Assembly: GCA_902728285.1 (NCBI GenBank)
Contig: CACVBU010000468.1
Coordinates: 659,003-723,002, forward strand
Source of the DNA: Clytia hemisphaerica
Taxonomy: Eukaryota; Cnidaria; Hydrozoa; Leptothecata; Clytiidae
DNA: 64,000 nt
Direction: 5' to 3'
The position numbers and the translations under genes were made by a program. Numbering within the stretch: the stretch's first letter is position 1; each line of letters begins with the position of its first letter. This document shows, piece by piece, positions 11,949 through 24,789 of the stretch. The notes below the pieces were generated by a model, which ran no database searches, was not told where the DNA came from, and saw nothing but the letters and a program-made list of their open reading frames with translations.

Positions 11949-12662
11949 CATAGTATAAGAAAGCCGCGGCTGGAATGATGACGCTATTGTTTTTGTCGTA
12001 AATGGATGTTCTATCTGTGTCTCCGTGGTTTATAGGCTTTATAAGAACTAAGTCGAAGGTAACAAAATCCTTAACCTTAAAAGTGATCATAAAATTCAAT
12101 TGAAGTACAACTACTTTTTAAGTCTCAAATTTTTCTCACTATCCTCTCTTATCACCTTATTTGAAGTATATTTTTATAAATTCCAAATAAATTTTGATAA
12201 ATTTAGGACCAAATAACACACATTTTATTAAAAGAACTAACTTTCAAATGCTAAACTTTGAATGCTTGCTTGTCACCTCAATACTGTTGTTTTTCGAATG
12301 AAATTTTCACAGAATGCAGGTTGAATATTTATTTACTAATACCAGTGATAATTTTTTAGAATAATCAGGAAGGCATTTCAAGGCACTCAATTTTCTTCAA
12401 GTTCTTAAAGCACTGACATTCTGACGTTCTAGTACTTTTAAACCAAGAGTCTTTTCTTTTACTTTGATGTTATGAATGCTTGAATTATCAAGAGATTTGC
12501 GTTTATGAGCAAAATTACGTCTAACGAGGTAGTTTGCTAAAAGTCAAATTAAATTGACAATGGAAATTGTCGCCGAACCATTAAAACATTCGTTCTTACG
12601 ACATAGATAGAGCAACAGAAATTCAGCTGTACTCATTCCAGCCGCGGCTTTCTTATACTATG
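11949..12662. mobile_element. 714-bp MITE, family A copy 2
   Basis: Same termini as the 7026-7741 element (CATAGTATAAGAAAGCCGCG at both ends). It is flanked by the 7-bp direct repeat ATTCAAC (11942-11948 and 12663-12669). Length and internal landmarks (TATCTGTGTCTCCG, CTTTATAAGAAC) agree between copies. Two copies with different 7-mers fix the duplication length. Confidence 0.9.
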
Positions 12663-12669
12663 ATTCAAC

Positions 12670-14133
12670 ATAGTTTTATACATTTCCTAATTTCATAGTC
12701 GCAGTATAAATCGTCAAAACGAACATTACTCATCAAAAGATTATTATAAGTTGTGTTTCTCATTAACTTTTTCATGAATTCAAATTATTGCCAAGTTTCT
12801 AGTTAAACATAATGAGTTCAGCGAGACAGAACCTTTGTTTGAACCTTGAGGTTTGTATACATTGCAGAACATCTCCCTTCAGGAAAAATTAAAAAAATTG
12901 AGAAAATATAAATATGAAGATGAGATGCTGTCCCTGTTTCATGCAAAATTTGAAAATCCAGTCAAGAAATCAAGACTACAGACTTTTCTGTAATTCGAAA
13001 TTTTTTTCGAGTCACAGAGTAGTTGAAAATCGGTTATAAACTGGGTTTGTGAGGCGAAAGGAACAAGAAAGTGTCTCTGTTCTATGGAGAGATTAATTCG
13101 ATGAGGATTCGATTCATCATATTTTGCTGACCATAAACTGTCAGTTTTTTTAAAATTAAATTTGATTTATTTTGCTGACCAAAATTATGTATAATCTGAT
13201 TAAAACGGGGAATCATCTTTCATATCTTTGATATTTAAAATAATGTTTTGGAAGATGTACACTCTGCATCGGTTCATTTTGTAGAATCTTTTGTATCTTT
13301 TTGCATATTTAGGCCTTGATTTTTATAAAAAGCAAATACTTACGAGGTCAATGAGACAGAGGTGTGTCAACAACAGATTTCTTGTTATGGCTAGTAATAT
13401 GGAAGTTTCTCTGGAATTCCAATTCACAAATCTTATCGAAAACAAAATCTCTAAACAGTTTAGGCAAATAATCTCTTTATAAAAAAAATTTAGTTTTAAA
13501 ATAAATACAAACTTTTGGTATAAAAACTTTTCTAAGATTAAGAAATATAAAATTTATTTAGGCATTAAAGAAAGATTTATAGAAACAGTTTCTAATAAAT
13601 GTTTAGGAAATGAAAACAAACTCTACGGCTGTAAGGAACCTTTATCAGTTTTTTTACTGCATAAACCTTTCCTATACAAACAATCATATCTTCGAATTTT
13701 TAAAAATTTGAAGTCGACAGCTTTACTCATTGTAAAGTTATTCAAACTTTTCTACCTATGACGTCATCAAAATGGTGGATTTTTTTAAGGTTTTCATAAA
13801 TCTTTGGAGTTTAAGGCATTTTGTACCATCTGACTATAGGCTGATCCATTATCATCATGAAAAGGCTTCGTTTGAGCACAAAAAAATATGGTTTCAAAGA
13901 AAAAAAATTCTGTAGTTTTAAATAAACTGAAAAAGGGCTCCTTACGGTCTTAGAGAAATTTTAGATTGGAAAAGTTTTTTGAGGTTTGAAGAGCAGAAGA
14001 ATTCGTTTTTCAGACAAACAAGAATTTCTTGAGAAAAATTATTTCAGTTTGGAAAGTGTATGTGCATAAAAGACGAATAACTCGATTCTTCAGAAAACAT
14101 ATCGAAATATTTCACAAGACAACAAATTACTTC
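12670..14133. other. Gene-free stretch downstream of PLOD
   Basis: AT-rich; no gene or clear repeat seen. It should contain the PLOD 3' UTR; a minus-strand AATAAA is near 13557. Confidence 0.5.
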
Positions 14134-17100
14134 TTATGGATCAATGAAAGAGACCATGATGTAACGTGTTCCTTTTGTAGTTTCCAATCCTTCGTGTTGA
14201 TGTGTCAAACGCCCTGGGTGGATCAACGCCCATCCAACTTGAGTATCACGGACACTGCAGTTATAACGGAGGAAACGAGCACCTCCACCCTACAAAAGAA
14301 AGAATCAAGATTAGCGAAGGTATGATATTGTGAATCAAGAAAGGCGTTTCAAGCTGTCTCCTAACGTAGTTTAAACATTAATGCAATCAAATCTGATGAG
14401 TTAGCTCTAGTTTAGAACATATTCGCACGTGACGGCTCCGTTTCGCTCCGAAACGAAGTGAAGCCATTCTATTGGTTAGAATTGACGTAACACCGTCTAA
14501 ACTAGAGCTTAGTGACGACCAGGGATAGAAACCCACAACTTGAATTATATGGTAAAAGCTCTACCGACTGATCTATCGGGCAATATCCGGTCATACAACG
14601 TAGAAAGAAGAGTCAAAGAAAAACTGAAGACTCACCTCATAATCAATTCCTCTTCTATTCAAAGCCATATTGATGGTGAAAGTGGAAGCATCGTGATGTG
14701 GTCGCAAATATTTCTGACCAGTCGGTGTGTATTTGACAACAAAATTCATAATAGCATGCGACTAAGAAAAAAAAATGGATTCCCTATTTAATTTTATTCT
14801 TGAATGTAAAATTTTGGGATAAGTCCATTTCTAGCAGACTTTCACGTAAGGTCCCTTTTGAATAGGACACAACCAAAAGGACCAAAAAATGTATTAATTA
14901 AAGGGTTCTCAAATGAAAATAAAAAATTTTCTCCCTAAAGAGTAACAAATAAGACGTATAGATATATCGTCAGCATATTCGAAATTCATTCCCTCTTAGT
15001 GTCGCTTGTATCCCAGTAGAATATATAGACTAAAGAGTAATACATCAAGCCATCAATGGAATTTCAAGTATCATCACACAAGAAATTCGACTCACATGTG
15101 GATTGTAACCTGTATAAATTCGAGTACACATTGGCGCGACGTAATCTTTTAAAATTTGTAGCCATTGTTTCTCAAAACCAATCTGAATGGAGAAAAAAAA
15201 ACGAGAAAATTTAATCCCTGAAATAAAACCTGGATCGCATTTTCAGGCAGTATTAACTACTGTCATCTGTCATGTAGTATACTGGACTGCTATACATACT
15301 GGACTTGAAAGCAATTTCGTTCCCTGCGTATTATCAGCTTTTCTATAGCGCCAGATAATTTAATATTCTCTGGCGTCCATGAGTAACGCAAATCATGCGT
15401 AAATAAAGCCTGGGGATACATGGGGACAATATTGAGCTAAAACATAAGCGAATTTAAGTATGTTATATATTTTTCAGCTAAGACGGTCAGTTTTTTATTT
15501 GTCTAGATCCTGATTGTCTAAAGACGATTCTCGATTCTCGAAAGGAATATAACATTTCTTTACTCTAAATGTAAAGAAAGAATATCAAATAAGACCTTAT
15601 ACCTGGTTCATGTGGATATCAACGGTGGGAACATTTTCATATCCTCCAGAAATACGTTTATCCTAAAAGGAAGAATACATTGAGAATAAATTGAGAAAAT
15701 CTATTGGCAAAAATACACTCTGCAAAAAGGTTGGCTCACAAGAAATTATTTTCAATGAGAAGTTATACCAGATGGGCCAAAAAGAAAAAACGCAACATGA
15801 TTTAAAAATCAAATATCTTAAAACCATTAAGTATGTATCTCATAGATGTCGGAACATTCAGAAAGAAGGCTAATCATGATTTCTACTACAGATGTTGGAA
15901 TTCATTAGTTTCCACAAATCTTAGCAGCTGATAATAATTTTATTTACCTCATGTCTTCCACCGGACCATCCACCAAAATGTTCACATTCCTATCAAATAA
16001 CAAGTGATACTTTTATGGACCTACTTGGTTATCAAACTAATCAATTTCAATTTTCTTTGTTTAGAAAAAATAATAATAAAATAATAATTTGGCTAAGAAC
16101 ATTGATTTATGCTTATAAATAGTGATTCTTATAGATAAAGATGCGTTTTTTGAGCCAATAATTTTTTTTTGCAAAAATCTGTTTAAGAAATGCAAAAAAT
16201 AAAAAAAAAAGTCCAAAAAAACCGTTTTTTAGCCGTTTGCTGGCCCAAATTTCCCCAAAATTTTTTTCTTCTCGAAAATCGGGCTCCGTAACATTTTGGC
16301 CACCATCATTTTGCACCTTTGTACCAAAAATCAAAAGATTCCTATGATTCAATCCTGAGAAAAGTTGGTAACAGACGAACGAACGGACGGACGGACGAAC
16401 GAACGAACACAGGTTAATTTATAGGACCTCCACCCCACCGGGGTAGGTCCAAAAAATCAAACATCGAAGGTATATGTATCTGAAATAAATCTGCAGACAA
16501 AAATCAAGTATTGTAACCATTGATATAGTTAGTTACTTGTAGTTAATAAAAGTTTCAAAGACCTTTTTACGCCGGCCCTTATTACGCCAAGAGCCCAAAA
16601 ATAGCGCCAATAATAAGGGCCGGTGTAAAAAGGGTCGAGAAGGTATATGATAATTATAAAACAATTCTACCAGAATCACGATTGACTTCTAGGGAGGAGG
16701 AAGTCAAGCCTTTTCGGCATAAATATTTACCTCAATCAGATCTTCGGTGTAGTTTGCAGTAACAAGTGGAAACCAATACACATCTGGACAAGGCTGAAAA
16801 AAATAGGAAAAAAAGGAAAAGATCAATGGGCTTTTCCAGAAAAAAACCGTACACCCCCTGTTAAGGAGGTCCAACCTTTGTATGAGCTACCCCTGGAATT
16901 CCAAGAAACTCAAGGGTCAAAACCCTCTGGAATTCCGAATTTTTGTGCGTTTTCAGTGCCGTAGGAAGCATTTCTTTTTGTCAAGTTGGGTTTTTAGACG
17001 TTTGCCTTTTGGCTATCTTTAGACAAGACACTATCAAGATAAACTGTTCATTAGATTAAAAAGAAGCAACCTACCATAGGCATGTCAGAATTGGGTTTCA

Positions 17101-20100
17101 AGTAGTTTGTGTAATTTGGATGTAGATAACGTTCCTCCCAATCCTATGAAAACCGAAAGAAGAGTTTATCTTACCGAACGACTAAAAAGAACTAAAAAAA
17201 AAAATTATATTGCAGTTATGTGCGTAAATTTTCGCGGTGTATATTTTCATCGCGTCTAGATATACTTATCGGAAAATATTTGGGAATCTATTATCAAAAG
17301 TTTGGAAAGTGTGGAAAGAATTTTTCGACAGCTTTTTTGTTTACCTAATTTCCTTCGTATTCCTACCAGAGACAAAAATATTTCACAAGTACGGATTTCA
17401 CAAATATAGCCAAACTTTGGAACGAAAAGTCTATCCACGCAAAATGCAATCTGACATGAAAGTTTGGTTGTACTCACCAGTCTATTACTGAACAATTGGT
17501 GGAGGTCGTTGTGTTTGTAGTTTGTTGTGTACGTCTCTGTTTCTTTCAAATGTCCAAAATGTTCCATGTTGGTCACATACATAAACACACCCTACCAATG
17601 AAAATCAAGCTTGGTGTAATACTCAAGTGATTTTTGAAAAGTGAGGAGAGAGAGATTCATTTTATCAAATTGATGCCCATATTTTACTTTTTAAAAGAAA
17701 AAATCAAAGAAAAGTCATGTGAAATCATGCATACACGTTTTTTTTTAATAAGAACAAACTATATAAGAACATAAGGCTTCGATAGCCAAAATATTAAGAA
17801 CAACTTAAAAACATTTTAAGACTTTGTGGACCCCAAAAGGCCCTATTCCTTAGGAAAATACACATAAATACTCAAAAAAGGCGAAAATAAGAACTCTTTT
17901 AGGCTTAAAACTCAAAAAGTTAAGAACATCAAAGGTTTCAAAAGTTTTATATGTTCATATAAAAAAACTTGTACTTAAAATGAAGCTTGGTGTAATATTG
18001 GTTTTTAAAAAGTGAGGGGAGGGAGATTCATTCTTTCATTCGTGCAATGCAACATCCCACCGACCTAAAACGCCTGAAACCCCATTTTCCTTTCTACCAA
18101 TAAAACCCTCACTTTTTGTCTCACGAAACAAACAAAAAAACATGGGAGACGCAATTATCTTGTGTTGGTGGGATGGAGTATGTTGCATTGCACCAACGCG
18201 AAAAAAGTCTTAAGAAGGGTACCGCAAGCCTTAAGAAGGGTACCACCAGTAACAAAAGATCTTACTCTATCTCTATTGTTTTCACCAAAAATCATATCTT
18301 GGTCTCGTCTCTCCGAATAGAACGGATTGACAACCATTTGTTTGATTGCTGATGCTTTGATCAAATAAGCACTGGCAACGTGTGGTACGTTCCACACTCC
18401 ACGACGAATGTTCTTCACAATATCGATATAGTCTGGTGATCGAGCATAGAAACCATCTGATCCAATAGCTCCCCAAAAGTTGGACCATAGTTTACCGTGT
18501 TTGGATAACATTGGTGTTAAGAATGTTCTATTGGTAGAAGAATTGGTTTGAGATTTTTAGCCTATATATAATTTTTTCCATCTTTTAAGGTTTATTCTAT
18601 TCCAATTTTGAAGTATAGTCAATTCAAGGGACCAAAATTCCAATAACAGAGAGTAATTGCAACCACTTCCCAGCTGAGGGATTCAATATTTTATTTCGAA
18701 TTACAGAAAGATTTGAATGAAAGAGGATCGATTAGAGAGATTTGACTGAATTCAAGATATTCGATTTACAGATTTTTCATATCATTAAATGACTTTGGAA
18801 AATATTTGAAGAACCATCACCATCCCTTTGAAAATATGAAAACGGGTGAAGAATATACGAATCAAGTACTGTAAATCAATAATAGAACCTAGATATAAAG
18901 GGGGATGCGCTAAAACGAGCCTTTCCATTTTCAAAATAGTTCCTAATCTTTAGACCATATTCACACGTTACTGTTCCGTTTCGTTCCGGTATGATTTTCG
19001 TTACGGATCGAGTGTGTTCATATTGGTTTCGGAACGTTTCGGAGCAAGAAAACGGAGCAGTTCCTTTCCGATGAAAAAAGTGGAGCGAAACCGTTTCGAA
19101 CTTTTTTGCTTTGTAACGTCTTCTTTTTGTGACGTTTCAAATTTTGACGTTCACACTTGTTTCGGAACCGTTTTGGAACGGAACCGTAACGTCTGAACAT
19201 GGTCTAAGTCTTTAGGTGGTCAGAAAAAATAGAGCTACGCCGTACCTGTTTTGTTGCAATAAGAGTTTCAAAGAATCATGATTTGACAGAGTGACGTCAG
19301 CATCAACAGAAAAATAATAATCGCATCCAACTTTTTGACAATGAGCGATTCCCATATTTCGTCCTTCTTTATCAGTCAAAAAACTTCTTGGACCTTTGAG
19401 AGTGAATGAACGGTATTGAGAACTGAATTCTTTTTGCCATTTCTCGACATCCTCATTGTGATGTGGGTCCTGAAAAATTTGATATGACAATTGTTCACAT
19501 ATTTAATAAAATGAAGTCGCAATAACTCAGAAACGCAAGGAAATTTTGAACTATGGAGTAAGGTTTATAATGTATTGTTAACTAAAAAGGATCATTTAAA
19601 CATGTTCGACTTAAAGAAAAACAGTCGAGTTATAGAGGTTCAAACTATAGAGACTCTACTGTATCTTAAGGGAAGATTAAATCGCCAAAATAAATTCCGC
19701 CATTTATACCAAAATTGGCGAATGGGCTCGTTCGTCAAAATTTCTTCTCGCCAGAATTTCTTCTCGTAAAGGGTATATCAAAGACAAGATACGAATAAGG
19801 GAGCTTATCAAATAAGGGAGCTTATCGAATAAGGGAGCGTCGTTTATGAGAGTTTCTTGTTGACGGGGACTTTAAATTTCATCGAATAAGTGAGCCTATC
19901 GAATAGTAGAACGTCAAATTAGAGAGCAAATTTGAAAGGGTATAAAATCTTCGTCATATTTTTAATGTTTTCTCCAATCCTCATGTTACACACGGGGGGC
20001 TAAGACAGAGCGGGATGAAATAACTTACCACACTATGTAGAAAGATATCGATTTTAGATTTGGGATATCTTTGGCTGGAAATATGTCTAAGATATGATTG

Positions 20101-23100
20101 GACGAAAGGTGTAGGTTCTGGGATAAATAAACCAATCAGAATGGTTGGCCAGTCTTCTTCCTGTTAAAAAATACAAATATTTATAACTATAAATACACAA
20201 ATGTTTATTGTTGACAAGTCGTTTGGTCATGGGAAAGACAAAAGGTACTGTCACTTTTGTTGCTGTCTTGCTAGTTGGGATTTAAGCGAATGTATATCTC
20301 TCTAGTAAATCTTTCCCTATTCCTGAGAAAAGTGAACCCGATGCGAGAACAAACATATGTGCAGAGTAAAATAAATTCTTGAAACAAACCTATTTCATTC
20401 CAAATTTTCGTATTTTCCTAAATGGTAGTAGCCTTAACATACAAAAAGCACCCTTACACTGAGCGCCTCCGAGGCCTTTGCAACTTAAGTTTTTATAAAC
20501 TTCCACTTTTCTAGCTCAACTCTAAATCAACCGTGAAGATTAAATAATAAGATACCCGCAATCGTATAAAAACTTGAGCTTGAAAAATGACAAAAAATTA
20601 CCTTAATATCACTTAATAGAAAAGTATCTTCTTTACAGCTGATGCAAGACTCAGAAAAACTCCAACTGTTTGCGATGTAGTTGCCAAGGTGATCCAAATA
20701 TAACTTGCTGGGTCCATTACCATGAATGACAGATGGGAATGTGTTATAACGTGAATTTGTCACACGTGCGTTTTTTAGGTCGAAGTTAAGCTCAACGTGA
20801 TCTAGAACGGGAAATGACATTGGTTGAAGTTTGGATTCTAATGATTCTCTTTTAAGGTCTGCGGACATACAATGTTTTTATAACATCTATATTATAATGT
20901 CCGCAACGTTTATTATGATTTTTAATGAATACGTTGAAAAAACCTTGTGCACCAGGTAAGTGGCCGAGATCTCTATCTATTAAACGATGTTATCGTCCAT
21001 TAGAAGGGATAAAAGGTGGGAATAGATATGCGTTGATGAAAGTTTAAAAATATGAATCTATCAGGTTGACACAATGAAGATAAAATCTCGTACCCACTTC
21101 CATCACTTTTTTAATGTTACTATGATGGACGTGATATTATGAGAGTCACAAAAAAACAAATTAGAGAAGGGGTATGGGTATTGTGGGAATAAATCTTCGC
21201 CGATGAAAGTTTTAACTGAAATTTACTCAGGTTTGGAATGAAGATACTATTTCGTATCCAGAGCCTATTCCATCACTCTTTAAATTTTACTGATGGACGT
21301 GATATTATCAGAGGCACAAAAAAGCAAACTAAAGCAAGGACTGAGTTGGAGTTTGATGAAGTTAGCTTGTGTGCCAATGTGTATATACGCACCTTTGTTT
21401 CCATTTAGATTTTGAAACAATACACTTGAGCTATCCAATTTCATGTTGTACTTATCCTAAAAGAATCAGAGCAGAGAAAGTTAATATTCACAAACCGGCC
21501 GTGACGATTGATAAACCAAGTCTTAATATACATAATATGTTATGCGATCGCAGTCGAGGGTGATCTCAGAGATTCCTTTTAGATAACTGTTTAACACAAA
21601 GGGATCATGAGGGATTTCCTCTTCAACCTCATTCACTAATCATTTTGATCAGGGTTTGTACCGAATGCCACTGGACTATTACAGTCACCTCAGGCTACAC
21701 GCTTTTATATAAGAACAAATTCTATAAGAACATTAGGCTTCGATGACCAACATATTAAGAACAAGATAATCCAAAGGCTTTTTGGGTGTTTGAAAATATA
21801 ATTGAGCAAGAAGCATACCCTTTTCTCGAGGAAGATTTTTGTGTAATACAATTGGTCATCACTGGTATTTTCGATCACTTCCATTGAAATCACTTCGAAC
21901 AATTTATTTGCTGGTCCGATTATCCCTAAAGGTAATAGTGAAAATGAAAATAGTTTACGATATCACCGAAATTTGTGGCAGTTGGCACAGTACTGAAACA
22001 TAATAGGGTGCGCAGTTTGGGAGATACTGTGACACTGTGTCTTTTTTGTTCCCGATAAGGTAAATAAAGAAAAGAAGGTCATGAAGAAAGAAAGAAAGAA
22101 AATTACGAACCTCCAGAGCAGAGAAATCTGTATCCATTCTCAACGTCTGGTGCCGGATAATCTTTCTGCAATGAAAGAAAAAGAAGGAGAAAAGTTATAA
22201 AGCATATTTTGTTATATTGGAAGTTCATCGTGGCTTGGATCACGAGATTTACGTTTGGCTACGTTTCGAGAGATTCTTCTCGCATCATCATGGATGATCT
22301 TTTTACATTGTTCTTGCTTGTTTATCAATCAACGGCAGTTACAGAAGATTCTCAAAATCAATGACGGAGGCTGGTTTCTATTCTTATTATCCCTTATAAG
22401 GAAGGAATCGCTCTCCATAAAAAAAATTGGAGAGCTACCGTTTATCAAGCCTTTTAGCGAGTTTATGTATTTTTTCCTTCTACGACAGGAGCGTCAGGAT
22501 ATGATTCGGCTAGATCATGATCAATTGAAGACGACGGTAATTCAGCCAAAACTGCGGATTATTCCAGCTCGATTCAGTCACTCCACCGTCCTCAAAAGTG
22601 CAGGTGCATAAACTTGCTAAGGTCAGCATAAACGTTAAAAACTGCAAAAAATATTTACATTGCAAGTGAAAACAATTTTTCGGACTTACAGCTAATGATT
22701 TATCAGGCCAACAGAAATCTTCCGATGAAAACAAAATTGTAGCGTTGAAAGAATCGTATTTCTTTAGAATTTCTTCTGGTCCTTCTGTAAAGACGACATC
22801 ATAACTATGGAAGTAGGGGGAGGGTTAAATAATTATTGTATAGCTCGGCTATTTCAATTCATCAACTTTAAGTTGAGAGACATAATTTAAACAAACCAAA
22901 CCTTGATAACCTTTCTTGTGAGGCTCTACATAATTTAAGCTAAAACGGTAAAAAGCCTTCCGCAAAATCATTTCATTTTGTCGAACTTCAAGAAAGAATT
23001 TCATTTAACAGCTTCTCAACTGCTATTTCAACCCCTGTTTCAACGACCCGCAAAAACATTTTAAATGGTGGGTTAAAAATAATCTGAAAAATTCCGATTT

Positions 23101-24685
23101 TATGCGGTCTGGGAGTTTGATTTATACATTCGATTTAATATCGTCAAGATCATAATATGCATCAAAAACACAATTTTCATCAAAGTCAATCACAAACCTA
23201 TCAGTGAACATCATTATGAGATCTTCTTCATTTTCATATTTCCTCAAATGTCTCCTCAACAAGTTAATTTTATGGCCACCACCAGGACCATTAGCCATAT
23301 CACCACCCAACCATTCCTCATGCATACCAAAAACTTCCACATCTAGACCATACAATTTGGCTGATCTTTGGAAACGTAAATATCCATCTGTTTCGTCGGT
23401 TGCCACCGTCACGATCTTCAGCTTACGAGCTACAAATGAGGAAAAGGAAAAATATGTCAAACTACTTTTCTTTGCCAATGTATGTGGAAAATGTCGAAAA
23501 AAGAGTTGATGTATGGAGATAAGAACATGGGACCCCTCTATGGCTTAGCTTTGAGACATCTTAGCCAATTCGTAGGACGATCTATCAACATAGAATACCA
23601 AACTACTCTGTTGTCGTATAAAAAAGGCAGGGATCCGGATGGAGGGAGTCCTAGGCTTGGAGACAAGTAAGTGAGTACATGCGAATCAGACTACTGAACC
23701 CTATCCCTTATAGAGACTGATTTTTGATGAAAAAGTGACCCTTTAGGCAAATATTCTCCGGGCAGAAATCATGTTACGATGTTTGTTTCGATAGGACTTT
23801 CATATTGTATTTCTCAAAATTTTTGTCGATTTGCACTTGATTTTAATACAAATTTTGGAAAATCACGACCCTTTGAGGGAGGAAATTTTGAATTTCGTGA
23901 TTTTTGGACTCAATTTTCTTTGTTAATGGTTTTTTTACCATTTTGAGAGACTTTGGAGGGTGTGAAAAGGGACCCTTATGGCTCGCACTATTTTCATATT
24001 TAGTTTTGACTCAATTATACACACAATGGGCAAAAGAGTGATCCACCTAGATTCACAGTATGTAATGACTGAAGTTAAATGATTCAGAGGAGCTCTTGTA
24101 GGCGCACTTCCTGTTCAAATATCACTATCAAAACATTTCACTTTGCTTTGTTTGTTTGTTGACAAAATAATAATGATGATGTGTCATTACGTCAGAAAAA
24201 CAAACAAACGAAATTTTGTGAAGTAAAAGGCAAAATAGTGCAAGATTTACTTATTTTAGCGAACGAATTTTGCGGTCAACAATTTCATATTATTCGCAAG
24301 AATGCTTGCAGTTTTGATTATAATCAAATATCGTTTTTTAGTATTACAATTCTCGCACTATGTATTGTAAAGAGACTAAACTATGCTGTAGTTTAAGACA
24401 AATCACTATCTAAGAAATAAGCCCAAAGCCTATGAAAATTAGCCAATGAGATTTTTGCTGAAAACAATTTACAGTCGGTATAATTTGCCGTCTTCTTCGA
24501 AACCCTACAGCCGATTTTTCTTTCCGTTTACCGCCATGACAGCTGTAAATCTCCGCGCGTATAATATTTTCCCGCATTTATATCACTGTAACGGACGATA
24601 ATATCGTCTATAGAGACGTATATGACTTACCATTACAAACGCAAGCCAAAACTGTTAGTAATGATACCACGACAGCAAACTTCAT
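14134..24685 (-). CDS. PLOD: Procollagen-lysine 2-oxoglutarate 5-dioxygenase (lysyl hydroxylase), complete, 18 exons
   Basis: ER-lumenal Fe(II)/2-oxoglutarate enzyme that hydroxylates collagen lysines; the family also has an N-terminal glycosyltransferase fold. Exons: 24685-24631, 23429-23198, 22804-22690, 22165-22111, 21925-21819, 21456-21393, 20858-20602, 20160-20029, 19469-19246, 18527-18266, 17591-17478, 17143-17075, 16793-16731, 15989-15948, 15662-15603, 15182-15096, 14761-14636, 14289-14134. All junctions are GT-AG and in phase; the total is 2220 nt, 739 aa, against 727-738 for human PLOD1-3. Residues 1-18 are a signal peptide ([18 protein letters not shown]). The GT domain shows TDSYD (D95, D98). 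The dioxygenase domain has RPHHDAS (H668, D670), [11 protein letters not shown] (H720) and R730, the expected iron and 2-oxoglutarate ligands, and ends [11 protein letters not shown]. The acidic run before QLYY is short (SDD), and LNSGG is CSGG here. There is no KDEL, as usual for the family. Which PLOD paralogue it matches is not decided. Confidence 0.96.
14403..14509. mobile_element. 107-bp palindromic MITE in PLOD intron
   Basis: Inverted ends AGCTCTAGTTTAGA / TCTAAACTAGAGCT. The interior shares TTCGCACGTGACGGCTCCGT with the 18950-19206 element. It lies between PLOD exons 14761-14636 and 14289-14134. Confidence 0.75.
15318..15422 (+). repeat. Short dispersed repeat, copy 2, PLOD intron
   Basis: CGTTCCCTGCGTATTATCAG ... 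AAAGCCTGGGGATACATGGG; the order is the same as 10018-10092 with a ~30-bp longer middle. Confidence 0.6.
16016..16451 (-). mobile_element. 436-bp GGACCTAC-family element, reverse orientation, PLOD intron
   Basis: The reverse complement of the 1750-2614 element with one instead of two inner units. It contains a (CGAA/CGGA)n tract at 16374-16410. It lies between PLOD exons 16793-16731 and 15989-15948. Confidence 0.8.
16561..16636. repeat. 76-bp hairpin element
   Basis: ACCTTTTTACGCCGGCCCTT and, reversed, ACCCTTTTTACACCGGCCCT form a near-perfect stem over ~28 bp with a short loop. It is in a PLOD intron. Confidence 0.75.
16826..16990. mobile_element. Partial TGGGCTTTTCC-family MITE in PLOD intron
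   Basis: TGGGCTTTTCCAGAAAAAAA then CCGTACACCCCCTGTTAAGG; only the left end is recognisable. Confidence 0.55.
17734..17971. mobile_element. CACGTTTTTTTATAAGAAC MITE, PLOD intron copy
   Basis: Ends TA-CACGTTTTTTTTTAATAAG and AAAAAAACTTG-TA; the interior repeats TTAAGAACA and has GGCTTCGATAG. It belongs to a dispersed family with TA borders, probably Tc1/mariner-derived. Confidence 0.82.
18950..19206. mobile_element. 257-bp MITE (TTAGACCAT family) in PLOD intron
   Basis: Left TTAGACCATATTCACACGTT; right reversed TTAGACCATGTTCAGACGTT. The interior is rich in GGAACGAAAC/TTCGGAACG words and folds extensively. It ends 40 bp from the PLOD exon 19469-19246 donor. Confidence 0.82.
19520..19661. mobile_element. 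pogo-like MITE fragment (right end), PLOD intron
   Basis: It ends ACTATAGAGACTCTACTG-TA, the reverse of the CAGTAGAGTCTCTATA type terminus found at 24790-25779, and contains TAATGTATTGTTAACTAAAA, also shared with that element. Confidence 0.7.
21699..21795. mobile_element. Truncated CACGTTTTT-family MITE, PLOD intron
   Basis: TACACGCTTTTATATAAGAA followed by TTAGGCTTCGATGACCAAC; only one end is present. It stops ~25 bp from the donor of PLOD exon 21925-21819. Confidence 0.7.
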
Positions 24686-24789
24686 TGTCAATCCTTGTTG
24701 CTACACTAAATTTCTGAAATCATAAGAAAACAATTTGAACAATAAAAATATTTGAACGTAAACCTTCAAACATTTGACTTACACTGCTA

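Noticed and set aside
22255-22611. 118-aa plus frame
   Set aside because: Antisense to PLOD intron sequence, with no similarity recognised.
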